Virus record (IMG/VR): IMGVR_UViG_3300035670_000058
Location: 50,681 to 114,680 of that record
DNA length: 64,000 nucleotides
Direction: 5' to 3' (one strand)
DNA from: a virus
The stretch's first letter is position 1, and each line of letters begins with the position of its first letter. Below, in pieces: positions 1-7,879 of this stretch. A program made the position numbers and the translations under genes. The notes beneath the pieces were generated by a model. It had not been told where the DNA came from, made no database searches, and saw nothing but the letters and a program-made list of their open reading frames with translations.

Positions 1-1
1 C

Positions 2-226
2 ATCGAGGCCAAGGGTAAGGGACTTGCCTTTGTATTGGCCGGGTGGAAGGGGGAAAAAGAGTTAAAGGGTGTCAATGTATACCCTTGTCTAGTCTGTGCA
101 CGAATGATTAAATATGCAGGATATCTCTGGGTTTATATTAAGAACGAGACAGATCAAATTACTCCTGTGAGTATTTATGAAATCATTGAGTACCGTGAGC
201 AAGAATTAGGGCCGGTGTATGAATAA
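2..226 (+). CDS. dCMP/cytidine deaminase-like protein, C-terminal part (5' truncated by window edge)
   Basis: The reading frame is open from the first bases of the window, so the start lies upstream. The 74 visible residues contain PCLVCARMIKYAG, which matches the zinc-binding PCxxC motif plus following helix of the cytidine/deoxycytidylate deaminase superfamily. The HAE half of the active site would lie before the window. dCMP deaminase makes dUMP for thymidylate synthesis, which fits the ThyX, ribonucleotide reductase and nucleotide-kinase genes elsewhere in the window. The end overlaps the next start by 8 nt. The assignment rests on one motif only. Confidence 0.55.
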   Translation: MEAKGKGLAFVLAGWKGEKELKGVNVYPCLVCARMIKYAGYLWVYIKNETDQITPVSIYEIIEYREQELGPVYE

Positions 227-446
227 TTATTCAATCAGATTCATCGATGTTATCCCTGACTTTGCTACCCAACTGGGTATCAGTAATCTTGGGTACATGC
301 ATGTAGCAGTTAGACAGGCGGAGTATTATGGGTTCAATGAACTTGCAGAGTGGCTACAAACCGTCGAAGACAGGCTCAAGCGGGCAATCGAGGAAGAATG
401 GAATGCGGAACCCTTCGATAATGCTACCGACTCCAACACTTGGTAA
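219..446 (+). CDS. Hypothetical protein, 75 aa
   Basis: Small protein with an amphipathic, Glu-rich C-terminal half and no motif I recognise. It starts inside the end of the deaminase-like gene (ATG 219) and its last 44 bases overlap the preferred start of the kinase gene, so the three are probably translated together. Confidence 0.6.
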   Translation: MNNYSIRFIDVIPDFATQLGISNLGYMHVAVRQAEYYGFNELAEWLQTVEDRLKRAIEEEWNAEPFDNATDSNTW

Positions 447-975
447 CGTGCCTGTAGGATATCGACTGGCTTTCTACGGCCCGATGTCCTCAGGAAAGAC
501 TACCTGTGCTGACTATCTGGTTAAAAACTACGGTTATATTAGACTGTCCCTTGCTGACAAACTCAAGGCTATTGCTTACGAGTTGTATGGGGTGCAAGGA
601 AAAGATGGTGATAACCGCAAGATTATCCAAGAGTTAGGGGACCGTCTACGCTCATTTGATGATGACGTATTCACTAAGTATCTCTTAGCCACAGTCAGAG
701 AAAGGTATCCTTACAATAAGGTTGTTATCGATGATCTACGTCTGCCAAGAGAAGCACAACTACTTAAAAAGAACGGCTTTTATCTGGTACAAGTCCAATG
801 CTCCGATGAGGTGCGCCTCGACCGGATCAAGGCTCTCTACCCACGCCTCCCAGCAGCCCCACAGAGCCACGGTACGGAAGTCGCTTGGCTCCAGATACCT
901 CCCCACACGGTAGTCAAATCGGAGGAACCCGCAGACTTATTTGCTCTTGATAGTTTAGTAGCGGGGCTAGACTAA
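403..975 (+). CDS. Deoxynucleoside monophosphate kinase-like P-loop protein
   Basis: About 190 aa. It has a Walker A motif GPMSSGKT (residues 26-33) after a first beta strand, then VVIDDLRLPREAQLLKKNGF, the strand-helix typical of phage dNMP kinases and adenylate-kinase-like enzymes. It probably phosphorylates dNMPs to dNDPs in the phage nucleotide pathway. The ATG at 403 is chosen because GAGGAAG lies 7 bases upstream; an ATG at 328 would extend the frame but overlaps the previous gene more. It is followed after 2 bases by a diverged paralogue. Confidence 0.75.
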   Translation: MRNPSIMLPTPTLGNVPVGYRLAFYGPMSSGKTTCADYLVKNYGYIRLSLADKLKAIAYELYGVQGKDGDNRKIIQELGDRLRSFDDDVFTKYLLATVRERYPYNKVVIDDLRLPREAQLLKKNGFYLVQVQCSDEVRLDRIKALYPRLPAAPQSHGTEVAWLQIPPHTVVKSEEPADLFALDSLVAGLD

Positions 976-977
976 GT

Positions 978-1490
978 ATGCGAGTTGTTTTAGTAGGTAC
1001 CAAACAGACCCCACGAACGGCGGTTGCGCGAGAGTTAGAACGAGCCTACAAATTCAAGGTTGTAGGAATGCTAGATGCGGTGGAGAGGATTTACCGCATC
1101 ATCTATTTTAATAACAAGTGGAACCGTGTGCGATGGGAAAAGACTGTCAAGATTTATGATGCGCTCTACGAGGTTGATCCTGAGATATGGATTCAATACA
1201 TGGAGCGCAGACTCAGCACATCGACTCAGGATATTGTCATTCCCGATGTTAGATATGTTGCTGAGTTAGACAGGCTGCGCAATCTTGGTTTTACTGTTGT
1301 GCGTGTACGAGAAGAGGGGGGCACCTCTGTTCCACACCCCGGTAAATCATTGCTGGATGCGGGAGAGGGTACCGTTATTGTCCATGAATACTACGGGAAG
1401 TTGCCTGTAGACTTCGGAATCTCGTTTGAAAATAGAAAAAACATGGTCGAAAACGTAAGTTATTTAGTTTCTAAGTTGAAGGAACGGTAG
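978..1490 (+). CDS. Diverged paralogue of the dNMP kinase with a broken P-loop
   Basis: 170 aa. The segment IVIPDVRYVAELDRLRNLGF aligns with the equivalent strand-helix of the preceding kinase and the overall plan is the same. However the Walker A region reads GTKQTPRT (residues 7-14), without the GK[ST] lysine expected for ATP binding. It may be an inactive partner of the upstream enzyme (for example in a heterodimer) or may have a changed function. This is inference from the motif loss and tandem arrangement. Confidence 0.65.
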   Translation: MRVVLVGTKQTPRTAVARELERAYKFKVVGMLDAVERIYRIIYFNNKWNRVRWEKTVKIYDALYEVDPEIWIQYMERRLSTSTQDIVIPDVRYVAELDRLRNLGFTVVRVREEGGTSVPHPGKSLLDAGEGTVIVHEYYGKLPVDFGISFENRKNMVENVSYLVSKLKER

Positions 1491-1505
1491 TAAGTCTTGT
1501 ATAAT
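1476..1505 (+). promoter_or_regulatory. Sigma70-type promoter
   Basis: TTGAAG at 1476-1481, an 18-bp spacer, and a perfect TATAAT at 1500-1505, ending 32 bases before the start of the HTH gene at 1538. The promoter lies across the end of the kinase-paralogue gene. Confidence 0.6.
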
Positions 1506-1537
1506 CACTCTAGCCCCTAATTACATAGGAGACTAGA

Positions 1538-2008
1538 GTGAGAAAGAAATCAGCACACCTGACGAGACTTATGATCGAGGGTATCAGTAACTATTCTCCC
1601 TACAAGGGAGGGAGGCTCAACTACATCAGAGAGTACGACCCTGATCCCAACATCAATGTTGATCTGACTACCAAGATCGATATAGACCGGGCAATTGATA
1701 TCCTCTACAGGCGCAAGGAATTATCTGATCAAGAGATACAGATGCTTCGCTACGTCATGGCTGATGGACGATTGTCGCGTCGTGACATATCAAAGATGAT
1801 CCAAGAAGAGGAAGGCTACTACGTAGACCAGCGAACCATATCAAGACGATTGGAGACTGCCTACTCAAAAATCTCCAAGTTTCTTGGCTTTGAATACAGC
1901 GACAGTCGTATCTTTAGAATGGTGGCTAAACAGATGGGCCGTCCCTACCCATACATTCTATCTGATGATGAGATAGACAAGATACAAACGATAATGGAGA
2001 GGGTTTAG
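1538..2008 (+). CDS. Helix-turn-helix protein resembling sigma region 4
   Basis: 156 aa, GTG start with GGAGA upstream and its own promoter. Residues about 55-115 (LSDQEIQMLRYVMADGRLS, then a helix ending in QRTISRRLETAYSKI) look like a helix-turn-helix of the sigma-70 region 4 / LuxR-like type, in which the last helix reads DNA. It is basic at the N-terminus. It probably regulates transcription of phage genes, but neither the target nor a sigma factor function is shown by the sequence. Confidence 0.55.
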   Translation: MRKKSAHLTRLMIEGISNYSPYKGGRLNYIREYDPDPNINVDLTTKIDIDRAIDILYRRKELSDQEIQMLRYVMADGRLSRRDISKMIQEEEGYYVDQRTISRRLETAYSKISKFLGFEYSDSRIFRMVAKQMGRPYPYILSDDEIDKIQTIMERV

Positions 2009-2209
2009 ATGCCGAGAGGAAGACCTAGAAAGGTTCCCGTTGTTGAGGAGCCAGCACCAAGCACAGTGCAACAGATTATAGCAAAGGTGATATCAGAAGA
2101 GTGTGGTATCCCTGGCTGCATGCCTAAGTTTCATCTTACAGAAGCAGCCAGAGTTATAACAACCTTAGAGCAAGCAGGATATACAATTGGAAAGACCGCT
2201 ACTTCTTGA
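2009..2209 (+). CDS. Small AT-hook-like protein
   Basis: 66 aa, starting immediately after the HTH gene stop. The N-terminus MPRGRPRKVP is an AT-hook core (RGRPRK), a short motif that inserts in the minor groove of AT-rich DNA. The rest contains a CGIPGC pair and a helix with no known domain. It overlaps the next gene by 23 bases. A second AT-hook-like peptide lies at 45632. Confidence 0.6.
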   Translation: MPRGRPRKVPVVEEPAPSTVQQIIAKVISEECGIPGCMPKFHLTEAARVITTLEQAGYTIGKTATS

Positions 2210-2843
2210 TCTATTCTGTGGCGCAGGGGGCGCAGCAAGAGGTTATGAGCAAGCAGGATTTGAGATAGTAGGTATAGACCTATACCCACAAAAGCATTAT
2301 CCGTATGAGTTTTATCAAATGGATGCGCTAGATGCACCCAGTCTTTTTTCTGATTGGAACATTAAAGTTATACATGCTAGCCCCCCGTGCCAAAGATACA
2401 GTGATCTTGCCAAGCGAAATAAAAACGCTGACCAATGGCCTGATCTAATCCCTCAGGTGAGGAAAGAGTTACAGGCTTCGGGATTACCATACGTCATTGA
2501 AAATGTGGAGGGCGCTCCGCTAATTGATCCTTTGCTGCTATGTGGAGTTAGTTTTAAAAAGCTACGAGTCATTAGGCATAGATTATTTGAGTCTAATATA
2601 AAATTACATGGACCAGAACATCAAAAGCACCCACTGGTCTTTACTAAAGATAAGCGCAAGAATCACTATGGAAAATTAAATGAGTGGGATTCATATGTAA
2701 TGGTAAATGGTGGTGGCAACTGTTCCGTAGCAAATGCACGGGATGCGATGGGTATTAACTGGATGACAAAGAAGGAATTAAACGAAGCCATTCCTCCTCA
2801 GTATACCAAGTATATTGGTGAACAACTTATGAGAGCGCTATGA
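2187..2843 (+). CDS. DNA cytosine-5 methyltransferase (Dcm-like), first copy
   Basis: 218 aa. It has motif I DLFCGAGGA (residues 8-16), the catalytic SPPCQ loop (Cys68) and the ENV motif (residues 105-107), and ends with AIPPQYTKYIGEQ, the usual motif X-like end of small phage C5 methylases. It transfers methyl from S-adenosylmethionine to cytosine C5, probably to protect phage DNA. It starts on TTG, inside the AT-hook gene. It is shorter than bacterial Dcm, with a minimal target-recognition region. No restriction enzyme partner is nearby. A second copy lies at 3412. Confidence 0.85.
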   Translation: MERPLLLDLFCGAGGAARGYEQAGFEIVGIDLYPQKHYPYEFYQMDALDAPSLFSDWNIKVIHASPPCQRYSDLAKRNKNADQWPDLIPQVRKELQASGLPYVIENVEGAPLIDPLLLCGVSFKKLRVIRHRLFESNIKLHGPEHQKHPLVFTKDKRKNHYGKLNEWDSYVMVNGGGNCSVANARDAMGINWMTKKELNEAIPPQYTKYIGEQLMRAL

Positions 2844-3421
2844 ACGTATTAGTTGCTTGTGAATTCTCAGGTGTAGTACGGGATGCCTTTATTGCTAAAG
2901 GGCATTCTGCTATATCATGTGATCTACTTGATACGGAGAGTCCCGGTCCTCATTACGTAGGTAATATCATGGACATTATTGATGATGGTTGGGACCTAAT
3001 GATCGCCCATCCTCCCTGCACCTATCTCACCAATAGCGGCGCACGATGGCTCTACGGGGGCAAGGGGACAGTCAAAGACCCTGATCGCTGGGCAAAGATG
3101 GAGGAATCAGCACACTTCTTTCTTGATCTATTGAATGCACCTGTCCCTCGTATTGCTGTAGAAAATCCAGTCATGCATGGACATGCTACGAAGATCATTG
3201 GTAGAAAGGCTGATCAAATTATCCAGCCTTGGCAGTTTGGACATGGTGAGATCAAAGGTACGGGTCTATGGTTGAAGAATCTACCCCCGCTTGTGCCTAC
3301 AAATATTGTAGACGGTCGTTCCCCGCGTGTGCATTATGCATCTCCCGGTCCTAACAGATGGAAGGAACGCTCTCGTACATATACAGGTATTGCGGAGGCT
3401 ATGGCAGAACAATGGGGTTAG
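2840..3421 (+). CDS. Phage DNA methyltransferase-family protein (AHPPCTYL type)
   Basis: 193 aa. It has an N-terminal VACEFSGVVRDAF nucleotide-binding start, WDLMIAHPPCTYLTNSG with a PC pair resembling the C5-methylase catalytic loop, and PRIAVENPVMHGH, resembling the ENV motif. It ends WKERSRTYTGIAEAMAEQWG, the characteristic end of a widespread phage family usually annotated as DNA methyltransferase. The biochemical activity of this family is less clear than for Dcm. It sits between two Dcm-like genes and overlaps both (4 and 10 bases). Confidence 0.75.
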   Translation: MNVLVACEFSGVVRDAFIAKGHSAISCDLLDTESPGPHYVGNIMDIIDDGWDLMIAHPPCTYLTNSGARWLYGGKGTVKDPDRWAKMEESAHFFLDLLNAPVPRIAVENPVMHGHATKIIGRKADQIIQPWQFGHGEIKGTGLWLKNLPPLVPTNIVDGRSPRVHYASPGPNRWKERSRTYTGIAEAMAEQWG

Positions 3422-4104
3422 TGCTACTTGATTTATTCTGTGGTGTTGGTGGTGCTGCAATGGGCTATCACCAAATGGGATTTGATATCATTGGAGTCGA
3501 TATCAAACCTCAACCCAATTATCCATTCAAATTCATACAGGCTGATGCATTAGAATTCCTACGGGAAATGAATTTCTATCCTGATGCTGTTCATGCATCG
3601 CCGCCCTGTCAAGGATACTCATCCGCAATTAGAAGTGATGGTCGCTGGTCTAAGGGGGTACATAAAGGAAAAGATACGCCCAAGTTAATTCAGCCTGTTA
3701 GAGATATTCTAAGGGAGATGGAGTTAACATATGTCATTGAGAATGTCGAAGGAGCGAAGGATGATCTAGTGAAACCCCTACTACTATGTGGGGCGATGTT
3801 TGGTCTAGGCACACGTAGACATAGGTTGTTTGAAAGCAATGCTCCAATTAGAAGTATTGCACACGACCAACCTTGCTGGAAATTAACGCATCCAGTAGCA
3901 GAAGCATGGATTGCCGTTGACCCAGAGAAGAGAGATCGTCGCATCTATAGGGTAGTAGGCAAGGGTAGGCAAACAGGGACGGTTGACGTATGGCGTGCGC
4001 TGATGGAGATTCCTTGGGCGCAAAGAGATTTAGAATTAGCAGAAGCAATTCCTCCTGCTTACACAAGATATATTGGTAGTGAATTATTAAGGATTGGTGT
4101 ATAG
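3412..4104 (+). CDS. DNA cytosine-5 methyltransferase (Dcm-like), second copy
   Basis: 230 aa from the ATG at 3412, inside the end of the previous gene. Motif I DLFCGVGGA (residues 7-15), the catalytic SPPCQGYS (Cys66), the ENV motif (residues 110-112) and the end AIPPAYTRYIGSELL match the first copy closely, so the two are paralogues with different middle (target-recognition) parts. They probably methylate different sequences. Confidence 0.85.
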   Translation: MGLVLLDLFCGVGGAAMGYHQMGFDIIGVDIKPQPNYPFKFIQADALEFLREMNFYPDAVHASPPCQGYSSAIRSDGRWSKGVHKGKDTPKLIQPVRDILREMELTYVIENVEGAKDDLVKPLLLCGAMFGLGTRRHRLFESNAPIRSIAHDQPCWKLTHPVAEAWIAVDPEKRDRRIYRVVGKGRQTGTVDVWRALMEIPWAQRDLELAEAIPPAYTRYIGSELLRIGV

Positions 4105-4108
4105 TTAG

Positions 4109-4531
4109 ATGAATAAAGAGACAGACCTAGCGTGGGCTGCTGGGTTTATAGATGGCGAGGGTTGTGTTAGTTTGATTAAACGACGCAATGGAGATGGCTA
4201 TCTATATTATCAGGCTAATTTAAATGTCCCCCAGATAGATAAAGCCCCGCTCGATAAACTGAAGGAAATGTTTGGAGGAAATATACGGGCCAATAAAATT
4301 ATTGGTAATCGTAGACCCTCATTTACATGGACAATTCACGCGGCTTCTTGTAGAAAAGCACTACAAGAAATGCTGCCCTATTTAATAGTTAAAAAGAAGG
4401 AAGCGCTACTTTTGCTAAGTATAGATTTTGATTATACAAGATTAACAGATGAGAAACTAATGCAGCGAGAAAATGTTTGGGCGGCTCTTAGAGATCATCA
4501 CAAGAATTTTATATTTAAGGTTGGTGGTTAA
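4109..4531 (+). CDS. LAGLIDADG-family homing endonuclease
   Basis: 140 aa with a single dodecapeptide motif at residues 7-19 (LAWAAGFIDGEGC), so it should act as a homodimer. Single-motif enzymes of this length cut long asymmetric sites and spread themselves. It stands free between the methyltransferases and small zinc proteins, with no sign of an intron or intein around it. Confidence 0.8.
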   Translation: MNKETDLAWAAGFIDGEGCVSLIKRRNGDGYLYYQANLNVPQIDKAPLDKLKEMFGGNIRANKIIGNRRPSFTWTIHAASCRKALQEMLPYLIVKKKEALLLLSIDFDYTRLTDEKLMQRENVWAALRDHHKNFIFKVGG

Positions 4532-4748
4532 GACGGCCAGATGTGTGGTCTGCGAAAGGCCGACTAGCGGAAGTTTAGAGTTTTGCAAGCATCATTTTGG
4601 TGAGTTTAAAGACGACATTCGGGACAAGAAACCTTGGGTTAGAAGTCTAAAGAATGAGGCTCAGCGCGAGCGTCGAAGAGCAAACCGGGAATTTGATAAC
4701 ACATCATTAGACGCTATCATGGACAATGAGTATAGTCGCAGATATTAG
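4524..4748 (+). CDS. Small zinc-finger-like protein, 74 aa
   Basis: GTG start at 4524 overlaps the endonuclease end by 8 bases. CVVCERPTSGSLEFCKHH near the N-terminus gives CxxC...CxxH, a likely zinc knuckle, followed by an Arg/Glu-rich helix. Longer starts upstream would run inside the endonuclease gene. Function unknown. Confidence 0.55.
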   Translation: MVKTARCVVCERPTSGSLEFCKHHFGEFKDDIRDKKPWVRSLKNEAQRERRRANREFDNTSLDAIMDNEYSRRY

Positions 4749-4791
4749 GGGTGTTATGATTGAGAAGAGTTAAGCCTTTGTCTTGTTACTT

Positions 4792-5040
4792 ATGGAAACT
4801 TCGGATCATAAAAGCAAACGTCGAGGGCAAACGAAAACACATTGTATAAGGGGGCACGATAGAAGTTTATCTAGGATTGGTGAAGACTGTCGTGTCTGTG
4901 ATCGTGAAAGAAACAGACTCAGACCAAGAACCCCAGAAGCAAAATATCTTCGCTATAAACGTGATCTTGCAGCACAAATACAGAAGAAGCAAGAGCGCAT
5001 TCATGAGTTAGAAAGGATTTTACATGCACAAGAAAACTGA
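4792..5040 (+). CDS. Zinc-ribbon / degenerate HNH-like small protein
   Basis: 82 aa from ATG 4792 (a TTG at 4783 is the alternative; neither has a good Shine-Dalgarno). THCIRGHDRS followed by CRVCDRERNR matches the C-x2-GH...CxxC layout common in small phage HNH-like or recombination-endonuclease-VII-like proteins. The central HNH histidines are not evident. The C-terminal half is a charged helix, probably coiled. Confidence 0.5.
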   Translation: METSDHKSKRRGQTKTHCIRGHDRSLSRIGEDCRVCDRERNRLRPRTPEAKYLRYKRDLAAQIQKKQERIHELERILHAQEN

Positions 5041-5230
5041 AGTCGAAATGGAGCGGGAGCGCATCACTAAGATCACTCGTACTCTAGTTAGACTTAAGCA
5101 TTCTCTAAAGGCAGATGCAGAACTTAACCAGTTGCTTCCAGCAACACTTGATGAGTTTGACGAGTCTCTACAGAAGGGTGAACTGAGAACCCTAGAGTCT
5201 AGCCTTATTTCAGAGTTACTGGGGGACTAA
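5024..5230 (+). CDS. Hypothetical helical protein, 68 aa
   Basis: Starts at ATG 5024 with AAAGGA upstream, inside the previous gene. Highly charged, predicted all-helical, no known motif. It abuts the exonuclease gene, whose start follows the stop directly. Confidence 0.6.
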   Translation: MHKKTEVEMERERITKITRTLVRLKHSLKADAELNQLLPATLDEFDESLQKGELRTLESSLISELLGD

Positions 5231-5788
5231 ATGCTTGTAACTAAAAAGAAGTTACGGATACTCGATGTAGATATTGAGTCAAGACCTCTTTCATTTAGGG
5301 GCTTCCGTCCAACCGCAGAGATAACTGCAATGGCATGGTGCTTTGCAGATGACCTGTCATCTATGGAAGTCTACCTGTTAGGTAGAGATAACCCAGAGGA
5401 TATGCTCTGGGCATTTAGAAGTGCCTATAAGGAAGCAGATATACTGACGGGACATAACGTTAAATCATTTGATCTACCCAACATTAATGGGGCCATGCTG
5501 GAGTATGATATCCCCCAACTAGGTTCCAAGTTGGTGCAAGATACGTACACCGATCTACGGAAGCGTGGGGATATTCCAGCATCACAAGAGTATCTTGTTG
5601 ATCTCTTTGGCATTGGTGCAAAGGTTCACATGAGTCAACACTCATGGCGTGACGCCAATAGGCTCACTCCAAGAGGCTTGGAGAGGACACGGGAACGTGT
5701 AACCGGCGACGTATACGATCACATGCGCCTCAGAGTTGAGATGATTAAGCGAGGGCTTTTGCGCCCGCCTAAGATTTGGAAGCCTTAA
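5231..5788 (+). CDS. DnaQ-like 3'-5' exonuclease (RNase H fold)
   Basis: 185 aa. Exo I is DVDIES (Asp14, Glu16), Exo II is GHNVKSFD (residues 74-81, Asp81), and Exo III is the GDVYDHM stretch (Asp160, Asp163). These are the four metal-binding acidic residues of the DEDD exonuclease superfamily. It could act as a stand-alone proofreading or DNA-processing nuclease. The phage polymerase at 42.7 kb already carries its own exonuclease domain, so this one more likely serves recombination or degradation. Confidence 0.7.
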   Translation: MLVTKKKLRILDVDIESRPLSFRGFRPTAEITAMAWCFADDLSSMEVYLLGRDNPEDMLWAFRSAYKEADILTGHNVKSFDLPNINGAMLEYDIPQLGSKLVQDTYTDLRKRGDIPASQEYLVDLFGIGAKVHMSQHSWRDANRLTPRGLERTRERVTGDVYDHMRLRVEMIKRGLLRPPKIWKP

Positions 5789-5790
5789 GT

Positions 5791-6144
5791 ATGGATACAA
5801 TCACACTAGTATTCTTTACCCTTCTGGGTGGGGGATTGCTCATTGCTTTTATTATAGAAGTGTTTGAGCTTAAAGGGCAGAAACAAGCGTTTGAAACTTG
5901 GTCTGCGCTTATTAATGATTACATCGAAAGCTATGAAGAGTTAAAGAAAGCAATCAATACCAACGCTAATCTTCTAAGAGTTGCCGGCGAAACAATCAAT
6001 GATCATGATCGTGTCTTACGAGTGATGTCAATTGTTGTTGATACACACTCAGAGATACTAAAACTTAACCCGCAGCTACGAGATCAACTTGAGCATCCCC
6101 CTGTCGATGGATTTATTGTGACAGTAGGGGAAGACGTTGAGTAA
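5791..6144 (+). CDS. Membrane-anchored small protein with coiled coil
   Basis: 117 aa from ATG 5791. Residues about 4-24 are a strong hydrophobic segment (LVFFTLLGGGLLIAFIIEV), followed by a long helical, heptad-like region. This is the plan of a protein held in the inner membrane with a cytoplasmic helical tail. Function unknown; overlaps the next gene by 8 bases. Confidence 0.6.
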   Translation: MDTITLVFFTLLGGGLLIAFIIEVFELKGQKQAFETWSALINDYIESYEELKKAINTNANLLRVAGETINDHDRVLRVMSIVVDTHSEILKLNPQLRDQLEHPPVDGFIVTVGEDVE

Positions 6145-6349
6145 ACGCTTTAGAATTTTAGCTACCGTTCTTATCTACAAAGACTACGAAAAAAATGAAG
6201 TACAGTATTACAATAGTGAAGATGAGTACATTATGTCTGTTGTCAATGATTGGCAAGAAGATAGCTATCTTAAATTAGCCGATGCACTTTCTTGGGATTA
6301 TGAATCAGTAAACGGCATTGAAGTTTCTGTGATTGTTGAGGACGACTAA
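6137..6349 (+). CDS. Hypothetical protein, 70 aa
   Basis: TTG start inside the previous gene, with AGGGGA as ribosome site. Acidic C-terminus (VSVIVEDD). No recognisable domain. Confidence 0.55.
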   Translation: MSKRFRILATVLIYKDYEKNEVQYYNSEDEYIMSVVNDWQEDSYLKLADALSWDYESVNGIEVSVIVEDD

Positions 6350-6364
6350 TCAAAATTTTTTGGG

Positions 6365-6377
6365 GGAGAAATTCTCC
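6365..6377. promoter_or_regulatory. Short palindrome, possible operator
   Basis: GGAGAAATTCTCC is a perfect 6+6 palindrome around one A, placed 17 bases before the GIY-YIG gene and after a T-run. It could be a dimeric repressor site or a small hairpin; no other copy was seen. Confidence 0.3.
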
Positions 6378-6394
6378 AGATTTTGAGGTAGCCT

Positions 6395-6742
6395 ATGTAT
6401 GTTAAGAAAGCAAGACTAGTATGCAGAAAATGTACTAAGCCATTAGATAGAAATGGATTTCTTTGCTCTTCTTGCCATGTACATTCTAATTCTAAAACTA
6501 GGAATAAAAAATATAAAGGAAGCCCGTTAGTATATGCGTTCTTTGACGGGGGAGAAGCCGTTTATGTTGGAAGGGGATCACGCTATCGTGTCAATAAGCA
6601 TCGGTTTACTTCATCTTGGTGGACTCCTAACTTACTAGTGATAACGATGGACTGCAAAGACGAATGGGAAGCGATGGAATACGAGGGTAAGTGGGGTGGA
6701 TTGTACCACCCTAAAATGAATAAAGACGGTTATAGATATTAG
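6395..6742 (+). CDS. GIY-YIG-like endonuclease domain protein with N-terminal zinc ribbon
   Basis: 115 aa. Cys10-x2-Cys13 and Cys24-x2-Cys27 form a zinc ribbon. Then LVYAFFDGGEAVYVGRG matches the two strands of a GIY-YIG nuclease core, followed by R63, H69 and a Glu-rich helix (WEAMEYEGKW) that would supply the catalytic glutamate. It is probably a homing or structure-specific nuclease. It ends at a bidirectional terminator. Confidence 0.6.
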   Translation: MYVKKARLVCRKCTKPLDRNGFLCSSCHVHSNSKTRNKKYKGSPLVYAFFDGGEAVYVGRGSRYRVNKHRFTSSWWTPNLLVITMDCKDEWEAMEYEGKWGGLYHPKMNKDGYRY

Positions 6743-6746
6743 GCAT

Positions 6747-6781
6747 AAAAAAAGGGAGGCTGCGAAGCCTCCCTTTTATTT
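6747..6781. terminator. Bidirectional rho-independent terminator
   Basis: GGGAGGCT (6754-6761) and AGCCTCCC (6766-6773) form an 8-bp stem with loop GCGA. It is flanked by a run of seven A on the left and TTTTATTTTT on the right, so it works in both directions. It separates the rightward 0-6.7 kb genes from the leftward 6.8-14.6 kb genes. Confidence 0.9.
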
Positions 6782-6785
6782 TTAT

Positions 6786-7043
6786 TTATGTCCACTCAAT
6801 CTCTTTAGTTGGAACCCACGGGGGACGGTTCTCCTCGTTCTCAATAGAACGGGGGTTGCCTTTACTCAGTCCTTCAGTGTAACTCCAATCACATTCCATA
6901 CAATACCAGTGAATGGCGCTGCTGCATCCTATGCAACTCATCCACACGCCATTATGACCGGGCCATGTATGGCAGTCAAAGAACCCGTTAACTTCTGAAT
7001 TACACCTGGGGCAAAGATAATCAATATCTTCGAAGTCACTCAT
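6786..7043 (-). CDS. Zinc-ribbon protein, 85 aa
   Basis: Many cysteines in pairs: CPRC, CIGC and CMEC along with several His and Trp residues. This suggests two structural zinc sites. Last gene of the leftward operon. Function unknown. Confidence 0.6.
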   Translation of the reverse strand: MSDFEDIDYLCPRCNSEVNGFFDCHTWPGHNGVWMSCIGCSSAIHWYCMECDWSYTEGLSKGNPRSIENEENRPPWVPTKEIEWT

Positions 7044-7044
7044 A

Positions 7045-7329
7045 TTATCTCAACAGATATGAAGTTGTATTACCAAGGATACCAATCATTGTAATGCCAA
7101 TAGCAAGGGAAATGGCATACTTCCTTCTGTGTTCTGTTACGCTTTTAACAAGCAGGATAATAATTGTGAACGCTATGAGTTTGAATGTTCCTACAAGGAT
7201 AGGTCCCGTCTGTTCATAAAACAATCGCATGATTGGATTCAATTCATTGCTGATACCCACAGTAGGTACGGCAGCAATAAACGTAGCAAAATCTGCCAGC
7301 ATTACCAGTGCCAAGACAGCAATCATCAT
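7045..7329 (-). CDS. Small integral membrane protein, three helices
   Basis: 94 aa with three hydrophobic stretches (residues about 2-20, 40-62, 72-90) and a basic loop (EHRRK) between the second and third. The short loops suggest a polytopic inner-membrane protein. A holin-like role is possible but no lysis gene is adjacent. Overlaps the upstream gene by 4 bases. Confidence 0.55.
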   Translation of the reverse strand: MMIAVLALVMLADFATFIAAVPTVGISNELNPIMRLFYEQTGPILVGTFKLIAFTIIILLVKSVTEHRRKYAISLAIGITMIGILGNTTSYLLR

Positions 7330-7571
7330 GGGACAGGCTCAATCTCATCAAGTTGAGCAAAGTAGCCCAGCATTCCTTGATTATCCAGAAGTGAAACACC
7401 TGGCCCATGAATAAGATAATCGTTTGTATCAATTTCATAGACGGTCAGTACCTGACCGTTATATCCTTCGGTACGTGTGAGATAATCATAATCAGCAGGG
7501 TCACGCCAGTCGTAGTTTCCAACTGTGACCTTTACCTTCATACCAATCTTGACATCCTCTAGTTTCATCAT
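7326..7571 (-). CDS. Hypothetical beta-rich protein, 81 aa
   Basis: Begins MMKLEDVKIGMKVKVTVGN, a pattern seen in SH3/KOW-like small barrels (start of a strand followed by G-hydrophobic-K-V). Acidic overall. Overlaps its neighbours by 4 bases on both sides, so it is translationally coupled. Confidence 0.55.
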   Translation of the reverse strand: MMKLEDVKIGMKVKVTVGNYDWRDPADYDYLTRTEGYNGQVLTVYEIDTNDYLIHGPGVSLLDNQGMLGYFAQLDEIEPVP

Positions 7572-7879
7572 CCTGCCTTCTTTAGTTTACGTGTCTCTTG
7601 GTAGATATGGCCCTTTACTTTGCGTATCTCTTTAGTTAGAGCCACGCAGCGTGCCCGATACTCAGGGTCACGGGCACGCTTCTCACGTTCAAACTTTGCC
7701 TTGCGCTCACGCTCACAGGCATTGCAGCGGACGAAGCCACGCTTGAAGTCCCAGAATTCCTCTGTGAGAGGCCAGAAATATCTACTGTTCTTAGCCTTGC
7801 AAGGCTCGCAACGATACTCAAACTCTTGAGTATCTTTATTCCATCGGATCGGCTGTGTCGTACTAACTTTACGGCTCAC
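7568..7879 (-). CDS. Zinc-finger HNH-like protein, 103 aa
   Basis: GTG start. Two CxxC pairs, CEPC and CNAC, about 34 residues apart, followed by a very basic helix (RERKAKFEREKRARD). This is the layout of small phage HNH/zinc proteins, but the catalytic His residues are absent. Probably binds nucleic acid. Confidence 0.55.
   Translation of the reverse strand: MSRKVSTTQPIRWNKDTQEFEYRCEPCKAKNSRYFWPLTEEFWDFKRGFVRCNACERERKAKFEREKRARDPEYRARCVALTKEIRKVKGHIYQETRKLKKAG

Noticed and set aside
2187-4104. Restriction-modification system
   Set aside because: Three methyltransferase-type genes but no restriction endonuclease or specificity gene nearby; phage self-protection is more likely.
4109-4531. 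Intron or intein associated with the LAGLIDADG gene
   Set aside because: The neighbouring genes are complete and there are no intron core motifs or split frames, so it is free-standing.
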